A stretch of 64,000 nucleotides of DNA from Alphaproteobacteria bacterium (GTDB lineage: Bacteria; Pseudomonadota; Alphaproteobacteria; UBA8366), in NCBI GenBank assembly GCA_009377445.1, contig WHUA01000001.1, positions 1,028,725 through 1,092,724 on the forward strand, read 5' to 3'. Of the stretch, positions 8,682 through 16,945 are shown piece after piece. The stretch's first letter is position 1, and every line of letters begins with the position of its first letter. The notes under the pieces were generated by a model that was not told the origin of the DNA, ran no database searches, and worked only from the letters and a program-made list of their open reading frames with translations. The position numbers and the translations under genes were made by a program.

Positions 8682-9583
8682 GCGAACCGAAACACTTCCT
8701 CGATCTCGACCGGCTCGACAAGACCACGCTCCGCGGGATCCTCGACCAGGGCGTCGCCTACAAGACGGGCGCCGGGCCCGAAGAGCGGCCGCTCGCCGGC
8801 AAAGTCCTGGCCATGATCTTCGAGAAGCCGTCGACGCGAACCCGCGTCAGCTTCGACGTGGGCATGCGCCAGCTCGGCGGGCAGACCCTGTTCATGAGCG
8901 AAGCCGACAGCCAGCTCGGCCGCGGCGAGACGATCGCCGATACGGCGCGGGTACTCTCGCGCTATGTCGACGCCATCATGATCCGCACCGACAAGGTTGA
9001 GAAGCTGGAAGAGTTGGCCGAGTATGCCTCGGTTCCCGTGATCAACGGCCTCACCGACCGGACGCATCCCTGCCAGATCATGGCCGACGTCATGACTTTC
9101 GAAGAGCACCGCGGCCCGATCCGTGGCCGGACGGTCGCCTGGGTCGGCGACGGCAACAATGTCGCGGCGAGCTGGATACAGGCGGCCGCGCGGTTCGATT
9201 TCTCGCTTCGCCTCGGCTGCCCCGATCAGCTCCCGCCCGACCCGGATATCGTCGGCTGGGCGAAGCGGAACGGCGCGAAGATCACGCTGACCGGCGATGC
9301 CGCGGCAGCGGTGAAGGGCGTCGATTGCGTCGTCACGGATACCTGGGTATCGATGGGCGACAAGGAGGCGGAGAATCGCCACAACATGCTGCGCCCCTAT
9401 CAGGTCGACCGGGCGCTGATGGCGCTGGCGGGCCCGGATGCCGTCTTCATGCATTGCCTGCCCGCGCACCGGGGCGAGGAAGTCACCGCCGAGGTGATCG
9501 ACGGCCCGCAGTCGGTCGTTTGGGACGAGGCGGAAAACCGGCTGCATGCACAAAAGGGAATCCTCACCTGGTGTCTCACGTAA
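8678..9583 (+). CDS. argF: Ornithine carbamoyltransferase
   Basis: Makes citrulline from ornithine and carbamoyl phosphate. 301 aa, normal length. Carbamoyl-phosphate site STRTRVSF near residue 48, HPCQ in the middle, and the ornithine-site HCLPAHRG near the C-terminus are all intact. ATGA overlap with argD upstream; the following hslO gene begins inside its last codons. The argD-argF-hslO order is common in alphaproteobacteria. Confidence 0.95.
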   Translation: MSEPKHFLDLDRLDKTTLRGILDQGVAYKTGAGPEERPLAGKVLAMIFEKPSTRTRVSFDVGMRQLGGQTLFMSEADSQLGRGETIADTARVLSRYVDAIMIRTDKVEKLEELAEYASVPVINGLTDRTHPCQIMADVMTFEEHRGPIRGRTVAWVGDGNNVAASWIQAAARFDFSLRLGCPDQLPPDPDIVGWAKRNGAKITLTGDAAAAVKGVDCVVTDTWVSMGDKEAENRHNMLRPYQVDRALMALAGPDAVFMHCLPAHRGEEVTAEVIDGPQSVVWDEAENRLHAQKGILTWCLT

Positions 9584-10506
9584 TTCCGTCGGACACGGGC
9601 ATGGGCATGGGCATCGGCATGGGCGACGATGCGGTCCAGCCGTTCAAGTTGGACGGCTCGGGATTTCATGGCCGGCTCGTGCGCCTCGGTCCGGCGGCGG
9701 ACAGGATCATCGGGCGGCATGACTACGCGCCGCCGGTTGCGGGCCTGCTGGCGGAGTCGCTGGCGCTCACGGGCGCGCTCGCCGCGGCGCTGAAGTTCGA
9801 TGGCGTGTTCACCCTGCAGCTTTCCGGCGACGGCCCGCTCAAGTTCCTCGTCACCGACGTTACCAGCGACGGCAACCTGCGCGGCTATGCGGGGCTGCGC
9901 GAAGGCGCGCCGATGCCGGGCACGGGGCGGGCGCCGATTCCGCGCCTCGTCGGCAAGGGATACCTCGCCTTCACCGTCGACCAGGGCGTTCATACGGAGC
10001 GCTACCAGGGCATCGTCGACCTGATCGGGGGCACGCTGCAGGATTGCGTGCACCACTATTTCCGGCAGTCGGACCAGTTCTCCGCCGTGGTCAAGCTGCA
10101 TGGCGGACGGACGCGCGACGGCCAGTGGCGCGCCGGCGCGCTCATGCTGCAGCGGTCGCCCGAAACCGAGGATCCCAACCGGCAGGACGCGACGGAAGAA
10201 GCCTGGCGCGAGGCGCTGATCATGCTGGGAAGCTGCACCGACGACGAGCTGATCGCGCGCGACGTCTCGGCGCATGCGCTGCTGTATCGCCTGTTTCACG
10301 AGGACGGCGTGCGGGTGTTCGAGCCGCGGTCGCTGCAGTTCTCCTGCCGCTGCACCGACCGCAAGGTCGAGCGCGTGCTGATGGCGCTGCGCGACGACGA
10401 GCTCGAAGAAATGATGGTGGACGGCAAGATCGTCGTCACCTGCGAGTTCTGCAACGAGTCGCGTGTATTCGACCGCGAGCAGGTAACCGGCTTACGGTCG
10501 TCTTGA
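9571..10506 (+). CDS. hslO: Redox-regulated molecular chaperone Hsp33
   Basis: Holdase chaperone switched on by oxidative unfolding. The C-terminal zinc switch has the expected CRC and CEFC pairs, separated by about 30 residues. The GTG at 9571 (AGGGA about 11 nt upstream) gives 311 aa and overlaps argF by 13 bp; the ATG at 9601 would give 301 aa but has no visible ribosome binding site. The segment between the two contains a short Met-Gly repeat ([10 protein letters not shown]) from a repeated GGCATG, so the true start is uncertain. Confidence 0.92.
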   Translation: MSHVIPSDTGMGMGIGMGDDAVQPFKLDGSGFHGRLVRLGPAADRIIGRHDYAPPVAGLLAESLALTGALAAALKFDGVFTLQLSGDGPLKFLVTDVTSDGNLRGYAGLREGAPMPGTGRAPIPRLVGKGYLAFTVDQGVHTERYQGIVDLIGGTLQDCVHHYFRQSDQFSAVVKLHGGRTRDGQWRAGALMLQRSPETEDPNRQDATEEAWREALIMLGSCTDDELIARDVSAHALLYRLFHEDGVRVFEPRSLQFSCRCTDRKVERVLMALRDDELEEMMVDGKIVVTCEFCNESRVFDREQVTGLRSS

Positions 10507-10566
10507 AGCGGTAACGCGCGGCGGGCATAGTGCCGCGGGGACGCAATGGGGGGAGGTCGCACAGCC

Positions 10567-11148
10567 ATGAGACTGTCGTGGGGGCTATTCGGTATCATGC
10601 TGCTGGCGCCGTTCCTGGCGGCGTGCGAGACCCAGGTGCCGGGACGGAGCTTTCCGGAAATCAGCTTTGCGCACGAAACGCCGTTCAACCTGGACGTGGC
10701 TTCGATCCAGGTCGAGAGCCAGCCGGCGACTGCGCCCGAGAGCGGCGCCATCGTGCACGAGCTTCCGGTTACGCTTGCAAGCGCAGCGGAGCAATGGGCG
10801 CGTCAGCGCCTGAAGGCGGTCGGGCAGAGCGGAACGGCGGTGGTGCGCATCGAGAAAGCGACCGTGGTCGAAGAAAAGCTGAAGAAGACGGGAGGATTTC
10901 GCGGCGCATTCACCACCGATCAGACGGAGCGCTACGTCGGCGAGCTGGCGATGTCGGTGACGATTGCCGACGCGCGCGGCCAGGGAATAGCGCGCGCGAG
11001 CGCCACCCGCTCGCGAACCGTCGCCGAAGATGCGTCGTTGGCGGATCGCGAAAAGCTTTGGTTTGAGATGGTCGAGGAGATCGCCCGTGAAGTCGACTCG
11101 GTCATGGAGCAGCAGATCCGGCAATACCTGGCGAGCTATCTGCGCTGA
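10567..11148 (+). CDS. Putative lipoprotein of unknown function
   Basis: 193 aa. An N-terminal signal MRLSWGLFGIMLLAPFLAAC ends in a lipobox (LAAC), so the mature protein probably starts at a lipidated Cys. The rest is soluble, with alternating beta and helical segments and no recognised domain. The ATG at 10567 lies 10 nt after GGAGG; an upstream ATG at 10546 overlaps that site and is less likely. Probably transcribed with hslO (60-bp gap). Similar lipoproteins beside hslO occur in related genomes, but no function can be assigned. Confidence 0.72.
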   Translation: MRLSWGLFGIMLLAPFLAACETQVPGRSFPEISFAHETPFNLDVASIQVESQPATAPESGAIVHELPVTLASAAEQWARQRLKAVGQSGTAVVRIEKATVVEEKLKKTGGFRGAFTTDQTERYVGELAMSVTIADARGQGIARASATRSRTVAEDASLADREKLWFEMVEEIAREVDSVMEQQIRQYLASYLR

Positions 11149-11163
11149 CGCGGGCGTCCGCCG

Positions 11164-12612
11164 TCACCGCCGCCAGAATGTGGGCGCCAGCATCACCAGC
11201 ACCGTGAACAGCTCGAGCCGCCCCAGCAGCATGCCGAGGCTGAGCAGCCATTTCGCGCCGTCGGGTAGCGAGATGAAAGTGCCGGCCGGCCCTATCACAT
11301 CGCCGAGGCCGGGTCCCACGTTGGATATCGCCGTCGCCGCGCCGGATATGGCCGACAGGAAATCGAGCCCCATCAGACCCAATCCGGTCGCAATGGCCGC
11401 GAAGGTGACGACGTACAAGAAAAAGAAAATCATGACGGAATCGGTGATCGAATCGGTGATCGGCTTGCCGTTGTAATAAGCGATGAAGACGCCGTGCGGC
11501 TCCAGAAGCTGGCGGATCTGCGTGACCGCGGTGGCGTACAGCACCTGGATGCGGAATATCTTGATGCCGCCGGTCGTCGATCCCGCGCAGCCGCCGACGA
11601 AGATCAGGAACAGGAACAGCGTCACGGTGAAGCCGCCCCACAGCCCGTAATCGGCGGTCGCGAAGCCGGTTCCGGTCAGGACGGAAATCCCGTTGACCGC
11701 GGCGAGCCGCACCGCATGCACGAAGCCGATGTCCCGCCCGTCGTAGAGCAGGATCGTCATGATCGCGACGGCGATTGCGGTGATCGATAGAAACCAGCGA
11801 ACCTGGCTGTCCCGCCACAGCGCGCCGGGATTGCCCCTGACGGCGCGCAGGAAAAGAACGAACGGCAGGCTTCCCAGTATCATGAAGACGACGGCGACGG
11901 CGTCGACGGCCGGACTCGCGAACTGGCCGAGCGACTGGTCGCTGGTCGAGAAGCCGCCCGTCGATATCGTGGTCATCGCGTGGGCGACGGCTTCGAACCC
12001 CGTCATCCCGGCCATCCAATAGGCCATTGTGCAGAGCACGGTCATGCCGAGATAGATGAATCCGATATAGGCGATGAGCTGTCCCGCGCGCGGGATCACC
12101 TTTTCGGACCGGTCGGAGGATTCCATGCGGAAAAGCTGCATGCCGCCGACCTGCAGCATGGGAAGGATGGCGATCGCCACGCCGATGATGCCGATGCCGC
12201 CGAGCCACTGCAGCAGGGCGCGCCAGAGCAGAATGCCGGGCGGGGCGAAATCCAGGCCGGTCAGCACCGTCGCGCCGGTCGTCGTGATTCCCGACATCGC
12301 CTCGAAAAAGGCGTCGGTGTAGCTGAGCTCCATCTCCGAGAAGGCGAAGGGCAAGGCCGCGAAGGCCGGTATCATCGTCCAGCTCAGGCAGGTGAGCACG
12401 AATGCCTGCCGCTGATTCAGGGTCCGGTTGGACGAGCGCGCGGTCAGCATCAGCATGACGCCGACGAGCAGCGTGAAGGCGGCGCCGAGGGCGAAGACCT
12501 CCCAATCCGGATTGTAGACGGCTGCGTCGGCCACCGCGGGCAGGCACATGGCCAATGCCATCGTGGACATCAGGATGCCGATGATGAAGAGGATTGGCCG
12601 GGAATCGGTCAA
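11164..12612 (-). CDS. trkH: TrkH-family potassium uptake protein
   Basis: Membrane subunit of the Trk K+ uptake system, which works with the cytosolic regulator TrkA. 482 aa with four pore-loop repeats; filter-like stretches are visible in SGITTTGATVL, TTISTGGFSTS, TGTGFATADYG and NVGPGLGDVIG. An apparent TTG start at 12612 keeps the expected first helix (RPILFIIGILMSTMALAMCLP), though no strong ribosome binding site precedes it. trkA is not in the window. Convergent with the lipoprotein gene, 15 bp apart. Confidence 0.9.
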   Translation of the reverse strand: MTDSRPILFIIGILMSTMALAMCLPAVADAAVYNPDWEVFALGAAFTLLVGVMLMLTARSSNRTLNQRQAFVLTCLSWTMIPAFAALPFAFSEMELSYTDAFFEAMSGITTTGATVLTGLDFAPPGILLWRALLQWLGGIGIIGVAIAILPMLQVGGMQLFRMESSDRSEKVIPRAGQLIAYIGFIYLGMTVLCTMAYWMAGMTGFEAVAHAMTTISTGGFSTSDQSLGQFASPAVDAVAVVFMILGSLPFVLFLRAVRGNPGALWRDSQVRWFLSITAIAVAIMTILLYDGRDIGFVHAVRLAAVNGISVLTGTGFATADYGLWGGFTVTLFLFLIFVGGCAGSTTGGIKIFRIQVLYATAVTQIRQLLEPHGVFIAYYNGKPITDSITDSVMIFFFLYVVTFAAIATGLGLMGLDFLSAISGAATAISNVGPGLGDVIGPAGTFISLPDGAKWLLSLGMLLGRLELFTVLVMLAPTFWRR

Positions 12613-12724
12613 GGGATCGCGGCGTCCAATGAAGATTGGCGGCGGTGCGGCCGATCAGGCGCGCAGAATCCGCCATCGCGCCGCATTTGTCCAGTAGCGC
12701 CGTGGAGCTTCCCGTGCCCTGCGA

Positions 12725-13375
12725 TCAGGAGAAGTTGTGGCTGGCCGGATTGCCGATGATCGACAGGAACTCGCGCCGCGTCTTCTCGTCTTCCCTGAAG
12801 GAGCCGAGCATGCGGCTCGTCACCAACGACACGCCGGGCTTCTTCACGCCGCGCGTGGTCATGCACTGATGCGCCGCTTCGATGACGACGGCGACACCCT
12901 TCGGGTGCAGCGCATCGTTGAGCGTATTGGCGATTTCGGCGGTGAGCTTTTCTTGTATCTGCAGGCGCCGCGCGAACGCCTCGACCAGCCGGGCAAGCTT
13001 GCTGATGCCGAGCACGCGCTTATCCGGCAGGTAGCCGATATGCGCCTTGCCGATGATCGGGACGATGTGATGCTCGCAGTGGGAAAAGAACTCGATGTCG
13101 CGCAGCACCACCATCTCGTCGTAGCCGCCGGTCTCGTCGAAAGTGCGGCCGAGCAGCTCCGAGGGATCTTCCTGATAGCCGGCGAAGAATTCTTCGTAAG
13201 AGCGCACGACCCGGTTCGGCGTGCCGAGCAGGCCTTCGCGCTTCGGATTGTCGCCGGCCCAGCGGATGAGCGTCCTGACCGCCTCTTCGGCTTCCTCGCG
13301 CGACGGGCGCGCCGCGGGCTTGGATTTCCCGACCGCTTCCGGACCAGGGGACTTCACTTGTTTCAATTCCGTCAC
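12725..13375 (-). CDS. folE: GTP cyclohydrolase I
   Basis: Converts GTP to 7,8-dihydroneopterin triphosphate for folate or queuosine synthesis. 216 aa. Zinc ligands are in [10 protein letters not shown] and HQCMTTRG, with the substrate-binding [10 protein letters not shown] block between. The GTG at 13375 has AAGGAAGG 8 nt upstream and gives [10 protein letters not shown]; in-frame codons further upstream do not look conserved. Single gene, 112 bp upstream of trkH on the same strand. Confidence 0.94.
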   Translation of the reverse strand: MTELKQVKSPGPEAVGKSKPAARPSREEAEEAVRTLIRWAGDNPKREGLLGTPNRVVRSYEEFFAGYQEDPSELLGRTFDETGGYDEMVVLRDIEFFSHCEHHIVPIIGKAHIGYLPDKRVLGISKLARLVEAFARRLQIQEKLTAEIANTLNDALHPKGVAVVIEAAHQCMTTRGVKKPGVSLVTSRMLGSFREDEKTRREFLSIIGNPASHNFS

Positions 13376-13454
13376 GGTTGGTTCCTTCCTTGAGCAGCGG
13401 ACGCAGGTCATGTTCTTGCCGTACGCGCCGTGAGTCAAATACCGCCCGTGGAGA

Positions 13455-13847
13455 CTAATTCAACTGGATTGGTTGATGCGGGCTGTCCAATGAGAATGCG
13501 GGAATGGCGACGTCGAAGAATTCGCCGGTCGCCGACTCCATCTGGTAGGTTCCGACCATGATACCCGACGGCGTTTGCAACGGGGTGCCGCTGGTATACT
13601 CGAATTCCTCGCCGGGATGCAGGACCGGCTGCTCGCCGACGACGCCGGGGCCGCGCACTTCCTGTACCCGGCCGAGCGCGTCGGTGATGCGCCAATAGCG
13701 GTTGCGGAGCTGCACTGTCTCGAGCCCGATATTCTCGATTTTCACGTGATAGGCCCAGACGAAATGGTTCTCGTCCGGAGACGATTGATCTTCAAGGTAA
13801 AAGGGCTTCACCGTAACGCGGATTTGCCGTGTTTGTTTTTCGTACAT
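13455..13847 (-). CDS. apaG: ApaG protein (Co2+/Mg2+ efflux protein family)
   Basis: 130-aa immunoglobulin-like beta protein, full length for ApaG. Conserved blocks are [32 protein letters not shown] and [22 protein letters not shown]. Physiological role remains loosely defined (linked to ApaH and to Co2+ resistance in enterobacteria). ATG start with a typical N-terminus. It stands alone between folE and a MaoC gene on the same strand. Confidence 0.93.
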   Translation of the reverse strand: MYEKQTRQIRVTVKPFYLEDQSSPDENHFVWAYHVKIENIGLETVQLRNRYWRITDALGRVQEVRGPGVVGEQPVLHPGEEFEYTSGTPLQTPSGIMVGTYQMESATGEFFDVAIPAFSLDSPHQPIQLN

Positions 13848-13951
13848 CCTTTGCTCCGGCGGGCTTTCTCAGCAGTGCACTTGCATCATATCGTCTCCCG
13901 CTGCCGCGATGTCAAAGCCCAAATACCCGGCGGATTTGCGGTGCGTTCCCC

Positions 13952-14377
13952 TTATCCGGCCGGGTCGCGGCGGCGGATTAGGAATTTCATCATGCCCTCC
14001 ATCACGGCCTCGCCCCGCTGGTTGCGGATGCCGGAGCGCAGCACTACCACGCCGGTCGTGCGCTGCGGCGTCAGCTCCACGATTTCGAGCATGGGATAGA
14101 GCGTATCGCCCACATAGACGGGGCGGAGGAACTTCGAGGACTGCTCGATGAAGCCGACCAGCGCCGCGCCGACATAGGCCGGGAAGGTTCCGGCGCCCGG
14201 CGCGCTCTGGATCAGCACCTGGAAGCCGTGCGCCAGCATGTGCGGGTGGCCGTGCCGGCGGCAATACTCCACGTCGTAATGGATCGGGTGGTTGTCGGCG
14301 GACGCGAGCTGGAATGCGGCGAACAGCGCTTCCGTCATGGTCCGCGACGGGATCGGAAAGCGCTGGCCGAGCGCCAT
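13952..14377 (-). CDS. MaoC-family dehydratase; true start probably upstream of the first ATG
   Basis: Hot-dog-fold (R)-hydratase-like protein acting on acyl-CoA thioesters. 141 aa from the ATG at 14377. The catalytic motif is AFQLASADNHPIHYD (Asp and His). In-frame codons above the ATG (14378-14458) read as conserved family sequence, including HPLDDLDEQSHYFED, but contain no ATG, GTG, TTG or CTG before the upstream stop. AAGGGAG lies 5-8 nt before two ATC codons (14438-14443), which are the best start candidates for the longer form. It follows the CoA-transferase gene in the same frame, directly after its TGA, so the two are co-transcribed. Confidence 0.82.
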   Translation of the reverse strand: MALGQRFPIPSRTMTEALFAAFQLASADNHPIHYDVEYCRRHGHPHMLAHGFQVLIQSAPGAGTFPAYVGAALVGFIEQSSKFLRPVYVGDTLYPMLEIVELTPQRTTGVVVLRSGIRNQRGEAVMEGMMKFLIRRRDPAG

Positions 14378-14458
14378 GTCCTCGAAATAGTGCGATTGCT
14401 CGTCAAGGTCGTCGAGCGGATGCGGGCCTTCGGTCGCGATGATGCGGTCTCCCTTCGA

Positions 14459-15628
14459 TCAGTCCGGAAGAGTCACGGCGCCGTCGCGGACCATGCCTTC
14501 GATCGCCGCCTTGCCGAAGCCGAGCTCGGCGAGTATCTCCCGGCCGTGCTGGCCGACGGCGGGCGAGGCCGGCGATCCTTCCGGGTCGGTGCCGGGAATA
14601 GCGGGAATCGGAACGCTGCCCATGCCGGGCTGGTCGACAACGGGCGCCGCGTCCGTCCCCGCCACCTGCGGATCGGCGAGCCAGTCGCCGAAGTCGGCGA
14701 TCGGGCTGGCCAGAACTTCGTGCTCGGTGAAGCGGCGGACCCATTCCGCGGTGGTCCTGCCGGCGAGCGCCTCGGCGACGATGTCGCGAAGCGCGTCGCC
14801 GTGCTCGCCCCGCGACGCGAAGCTTTGGAAGCGGGGATCCCGCGCCAGCGCCTCCCGCTCCATGGCGCGGCAGAGCTTCTCGAAATGATGCTCCTTGACC
14901 AGGGTGAGCGCGATCCAGCCGTCGCTCGTGCGGTAGCTGCCCGCCGGCGCGTTGAGAACGCGCGGGCTGCCCGCCTCGGCATGGAACTCGACAATCTTGG
15001 GCGCGAGGAACGCCGCCGTTCCCTGCATCAGGCTGACGTCGAGGTAGCGGCCCTCGGCCTCCTTCTCGCGGGCGAAGAGCGCCGCCGCGACCGCCTGGAA
15101 GGCGTAGATGCCGGTCGCCGTGTCGGCGATCAGCACGCCGGCGCGGTGCGGGACGCCGTCCATGCCCCGGTTCACCGACATGAAGCCGGAATTCGCCTGG
15201 ATGACGGTATCGACCGCCGGGCGGCCGGCGCCGGGTCCCTGCTGGCCGTAGCCGCTGATCGAAAGATAGAGGATGCGGGGGTTGAGGGCGCGGATGTCCG
15301 CATAGGCGATGCCGAGCCGCTTGGCGACGCCGGGGCGGAAGCTCTCGATGAAGATGTCGGCGTCGCGGGCGAGGCGATGGACCAGCGCGCGCCCCGCCTC
15401 CGCCTTCATGTTGATCGCGATGCTGCGCTTGCCGCGGTTGGCGACCACGCCGAGCGCGGTATTGCCGCCGAACGACGTGCCGATGCCGCGGATCCAGTCC
15501 CCTTCCGGCGGCTCGACCTTCACGACCGATGCGCCATAGAGCGACAGCAGCCCGCCGACATAGGGGCCGGCGAATCCCTGCGAGACGTCGAGCACGCGCA
15601 GGCCGGCATAGGGGGATCGATAGCTCAT
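14459..15628 (-). CDS. CaiB/BaiF-family (class III) CoA-transferase
   Basis: Transfers CoA between carboxylic acids. 389 aa from the ATG at 15628 (MSYRSPYAGLRVLD); an ATG 30 bp upstream is possible but not conserved-looking. Family markers: GLRVLDVSQGFAGPYVGG at the N-terminus, VKVEPPEGDWIRG, and the catalytic Asp in DIFIESFRPGVAKRLGI. Substrate unknown; the MaoC hydratase immediately downstream suggests a joint role in acyl-CoA catabolism. Its TGA at 14459-14461 is also the stop that bounds the MaoC frame. Confidence 0.9.
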   Translation of the reverse strand: MSYRSPYAGLRVLDVSQGFAGPYVGGLLSLYGASVVKVEPPEGDWIRGIGTSFGGNTALGVVANRGKRSIAINMKAEAGRALVHRLARDADIFIESFRPGVAKRLGIAYADIRALNPRILYLSISGYGQQGPGAGRPAVDTVIQANSGFMSVNRGMDGVPHRAGVLIADTATGIYAFQAVAAALFAREKEAEGRYLDVSLMQGTAAFLAPKIVEFHAEAGSPRVLNAPAGSYRTSDGWIALTLVKEHHFEKLCRAMEREALARDPRFQSFASRGEHGDALRDIVAEALAGRTTAEWVRRFTEHEVLASPIADFGDWLADPQVAGTDAAPVVDQPGMGSVPIPAIPGTDPEGSPASPAVGQHGREILAELGFGKAAIEGMVRDGAVTLPD

Positions 15629-15676
15629 GGGAAGAGTCTTACCAGCTTGCGGACGCATGCGCGAATGTACGCGTAA

Positions 15677-16636
15677 CTACGTCCGGCTGCACGCGCCGCC
15701 GCCCAGCACGCAGAATCGGGCGCAGTGCGGGTGGTTGAGCGGTACCGGCCCGGCGGCGGCGGCCAGCGTGTGGCCGAGCTCGAACGCCTCGTCGTAGGGC
15801 AGCAGCGTGCAGGGCACCACGGCCGGGCGGGCCGCGCCCTTCCGCTTCACCACCATGCGGGACGACGCGCACATCATCGCATCGGGGGACACACCGAGGA
15901 TGCCCCAGCACTGCTCGGTAACCTCGGGCACGTCGAGGGCTGCGTTCATCTCCGGCAGGATCATCATGCGGACCGGGTCCGCGGTGTCGATGCGAATGCC
16001 TTCGCGCTGGAACAGCGCGGCGAATCCCGCGCGCATTTGCGCCTCCGGCTCGTTCCAGCAGCCGCGCGCCGCGACATGAACGTGGAAGCCCTCGTCCGAC
16101 AGCCATCTGAGGCCATCGATCGCCGGCTGCCAGGAGCGCGGGCCGCGCACCAGCTCGTGCAGCGCCGCGTCGTAGTGGTCGAGCGAGACGCGAAGGCAGA
16201 GCCGGTCGCCGAATCCGTGCCGCAGCGCCAGCAGCGGCTGCTTGCATTTCATCATCGGCCGCATCGCGTTGGTCAGCACCAGTGCCGTGAAGCCGCGCGC
16301 GAGGGCCTCGTTCAGCATGGCCGGGAGCGCTGGGTTCATGAACGGCTCGCCGCCGGTGAATGCGATCTCGGTCGTGGGCCAGCCGTCGCGCCGGATCTCG
16401 TCGAGATACTCCGTCGCCTCGTTTAGCGCCAGATAGACGAGCCGGTCGTTCGTCGGGCTCGATTCGATGTAGCAGTTCTCGCAGGCGAGGTTGCACAAGG
16501 TGCCGGTGTTGAGCCACAGCGTCCGGAGCCCCGTGAGCGCGACCGCCGCCCGCCGCTCGCCCGCCGCGGTGACGAAGGGGTCCCTGAACTTGGCGGGATC
16601 GAGCGGGTTGCCCGGCGCGGGCTTGAGGGCTGTCAT
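15677..16636 (-). CDS. Radical SAM protein of unknown substrate
   Basis: 319 aa. The SAM-cleaving 4Fe-4S cluster is bound by Cys48, Cys52 and Cys55 in CNLACENC, followed by the glycine-rich TGGEPF motif. The C-terminus has further Cys residues (CTLLPYDE and HPHCARFCVLGGGAC), which look like ligands for an auxiliary cluster. The ATG at 16636 has AAAGGA about 7 nt upstream; longer in-frame starts run into an intergenic repeat. No peptide or maturation partner lies next to it, so function cannot be assigned. Confidence 0.83.
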   Translation of the reverse strand: MTALKPAPGNPLDPAKFRDPFVTAAGERRAAVALTGLRTLWLNTGTLCNLACENCYIESSPTNDRLVYLALNEATEYLDEIRRDGWPTTEIAFTGGEPFMNPALPAMLNEALARGFTALVLTNAMRPMMKCKQPLLALRHGFGDRLCLRVSLDHYDAALHELVRGPRSWQPAIDGLRWLSDEGFHVHVAARGCWNEPEAQMRAGFAALFQREGIRIDTADPVRMMILPEMNAALDVPEVTEQCWGILGVSPDAMMCASSRMVVKRKGAARPAVVPCTLLPYDEAFELGHTLAAAAGPVPLNHPHCARFCVLGGGACSRT

Positions 16637-16767
16637 CGAGCTGTCCTTTGGCGTCGCGAGCGATCGGCGACCCTGCCGACACTCTAAGAAGCGCACCGGC
16701 GAACTCAACCGAAAAACCGGCATGGGAAGGATAGCAATGTCGTGAGCGCTCGTGTCCGACCCCCAGC

Positions 16768-16860
16768 CATGGATGCCGCGGACAAGCCGCGGCATGACGT
16801 CTAAATATCTATAAAATAAAGAAAAACCGTCACTCCCCGGCTTGTCCGGGGAGTCCACGT
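16768..16860. repeat. REP/BIME-like repeat, family 2, copy A
   Basis: Left hairpin (GCCGCGGACAAGCCGCGGC), AT-rich spacer of about 27 bp, right hairpin (CTCCCCGGCTTGTCCGGGGAG). Sits in the divergent gap between the radical SAM gene and the MocR-type regulator. Other copies: 20572, 26341 and 54186. Confidence 0.85.
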
Positions 16861-16883
16861 GCACCGATCTCCCCGGCACGCGC

Positions 16884-16911
16884 TTGATTGGCTGCACAAT
16901 GCGGCTATTTT
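16884..16911 (+). promoter_or_regulatory. Putative promoter of the MocR-type regulator
   Basis: TTGATT, 16-bp spacer, TATTTT. CCAAT occurs as a direct repeat at 16914-16918 and 16928-16932, with ATTGG inside the promoter at 16887-16891, a plausible autoregulatory site for a MocR protein. Confidence 0.45.
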
Positions 16912-16945
16912 CCCCAATTCGACAGGACCAATACGGCTCGCCACC

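Noticed and set aside
14459..14461. TGA between the CoA-transferase and MaoC frames as a second selenocysteine codon
   Set aside because: It falls at the natural C-terminus of the CoA-transferase, not at a conserved Cys, and the next codons carry a ribosome binding site. Read-through cannot be excluded but Sec is unlikely.
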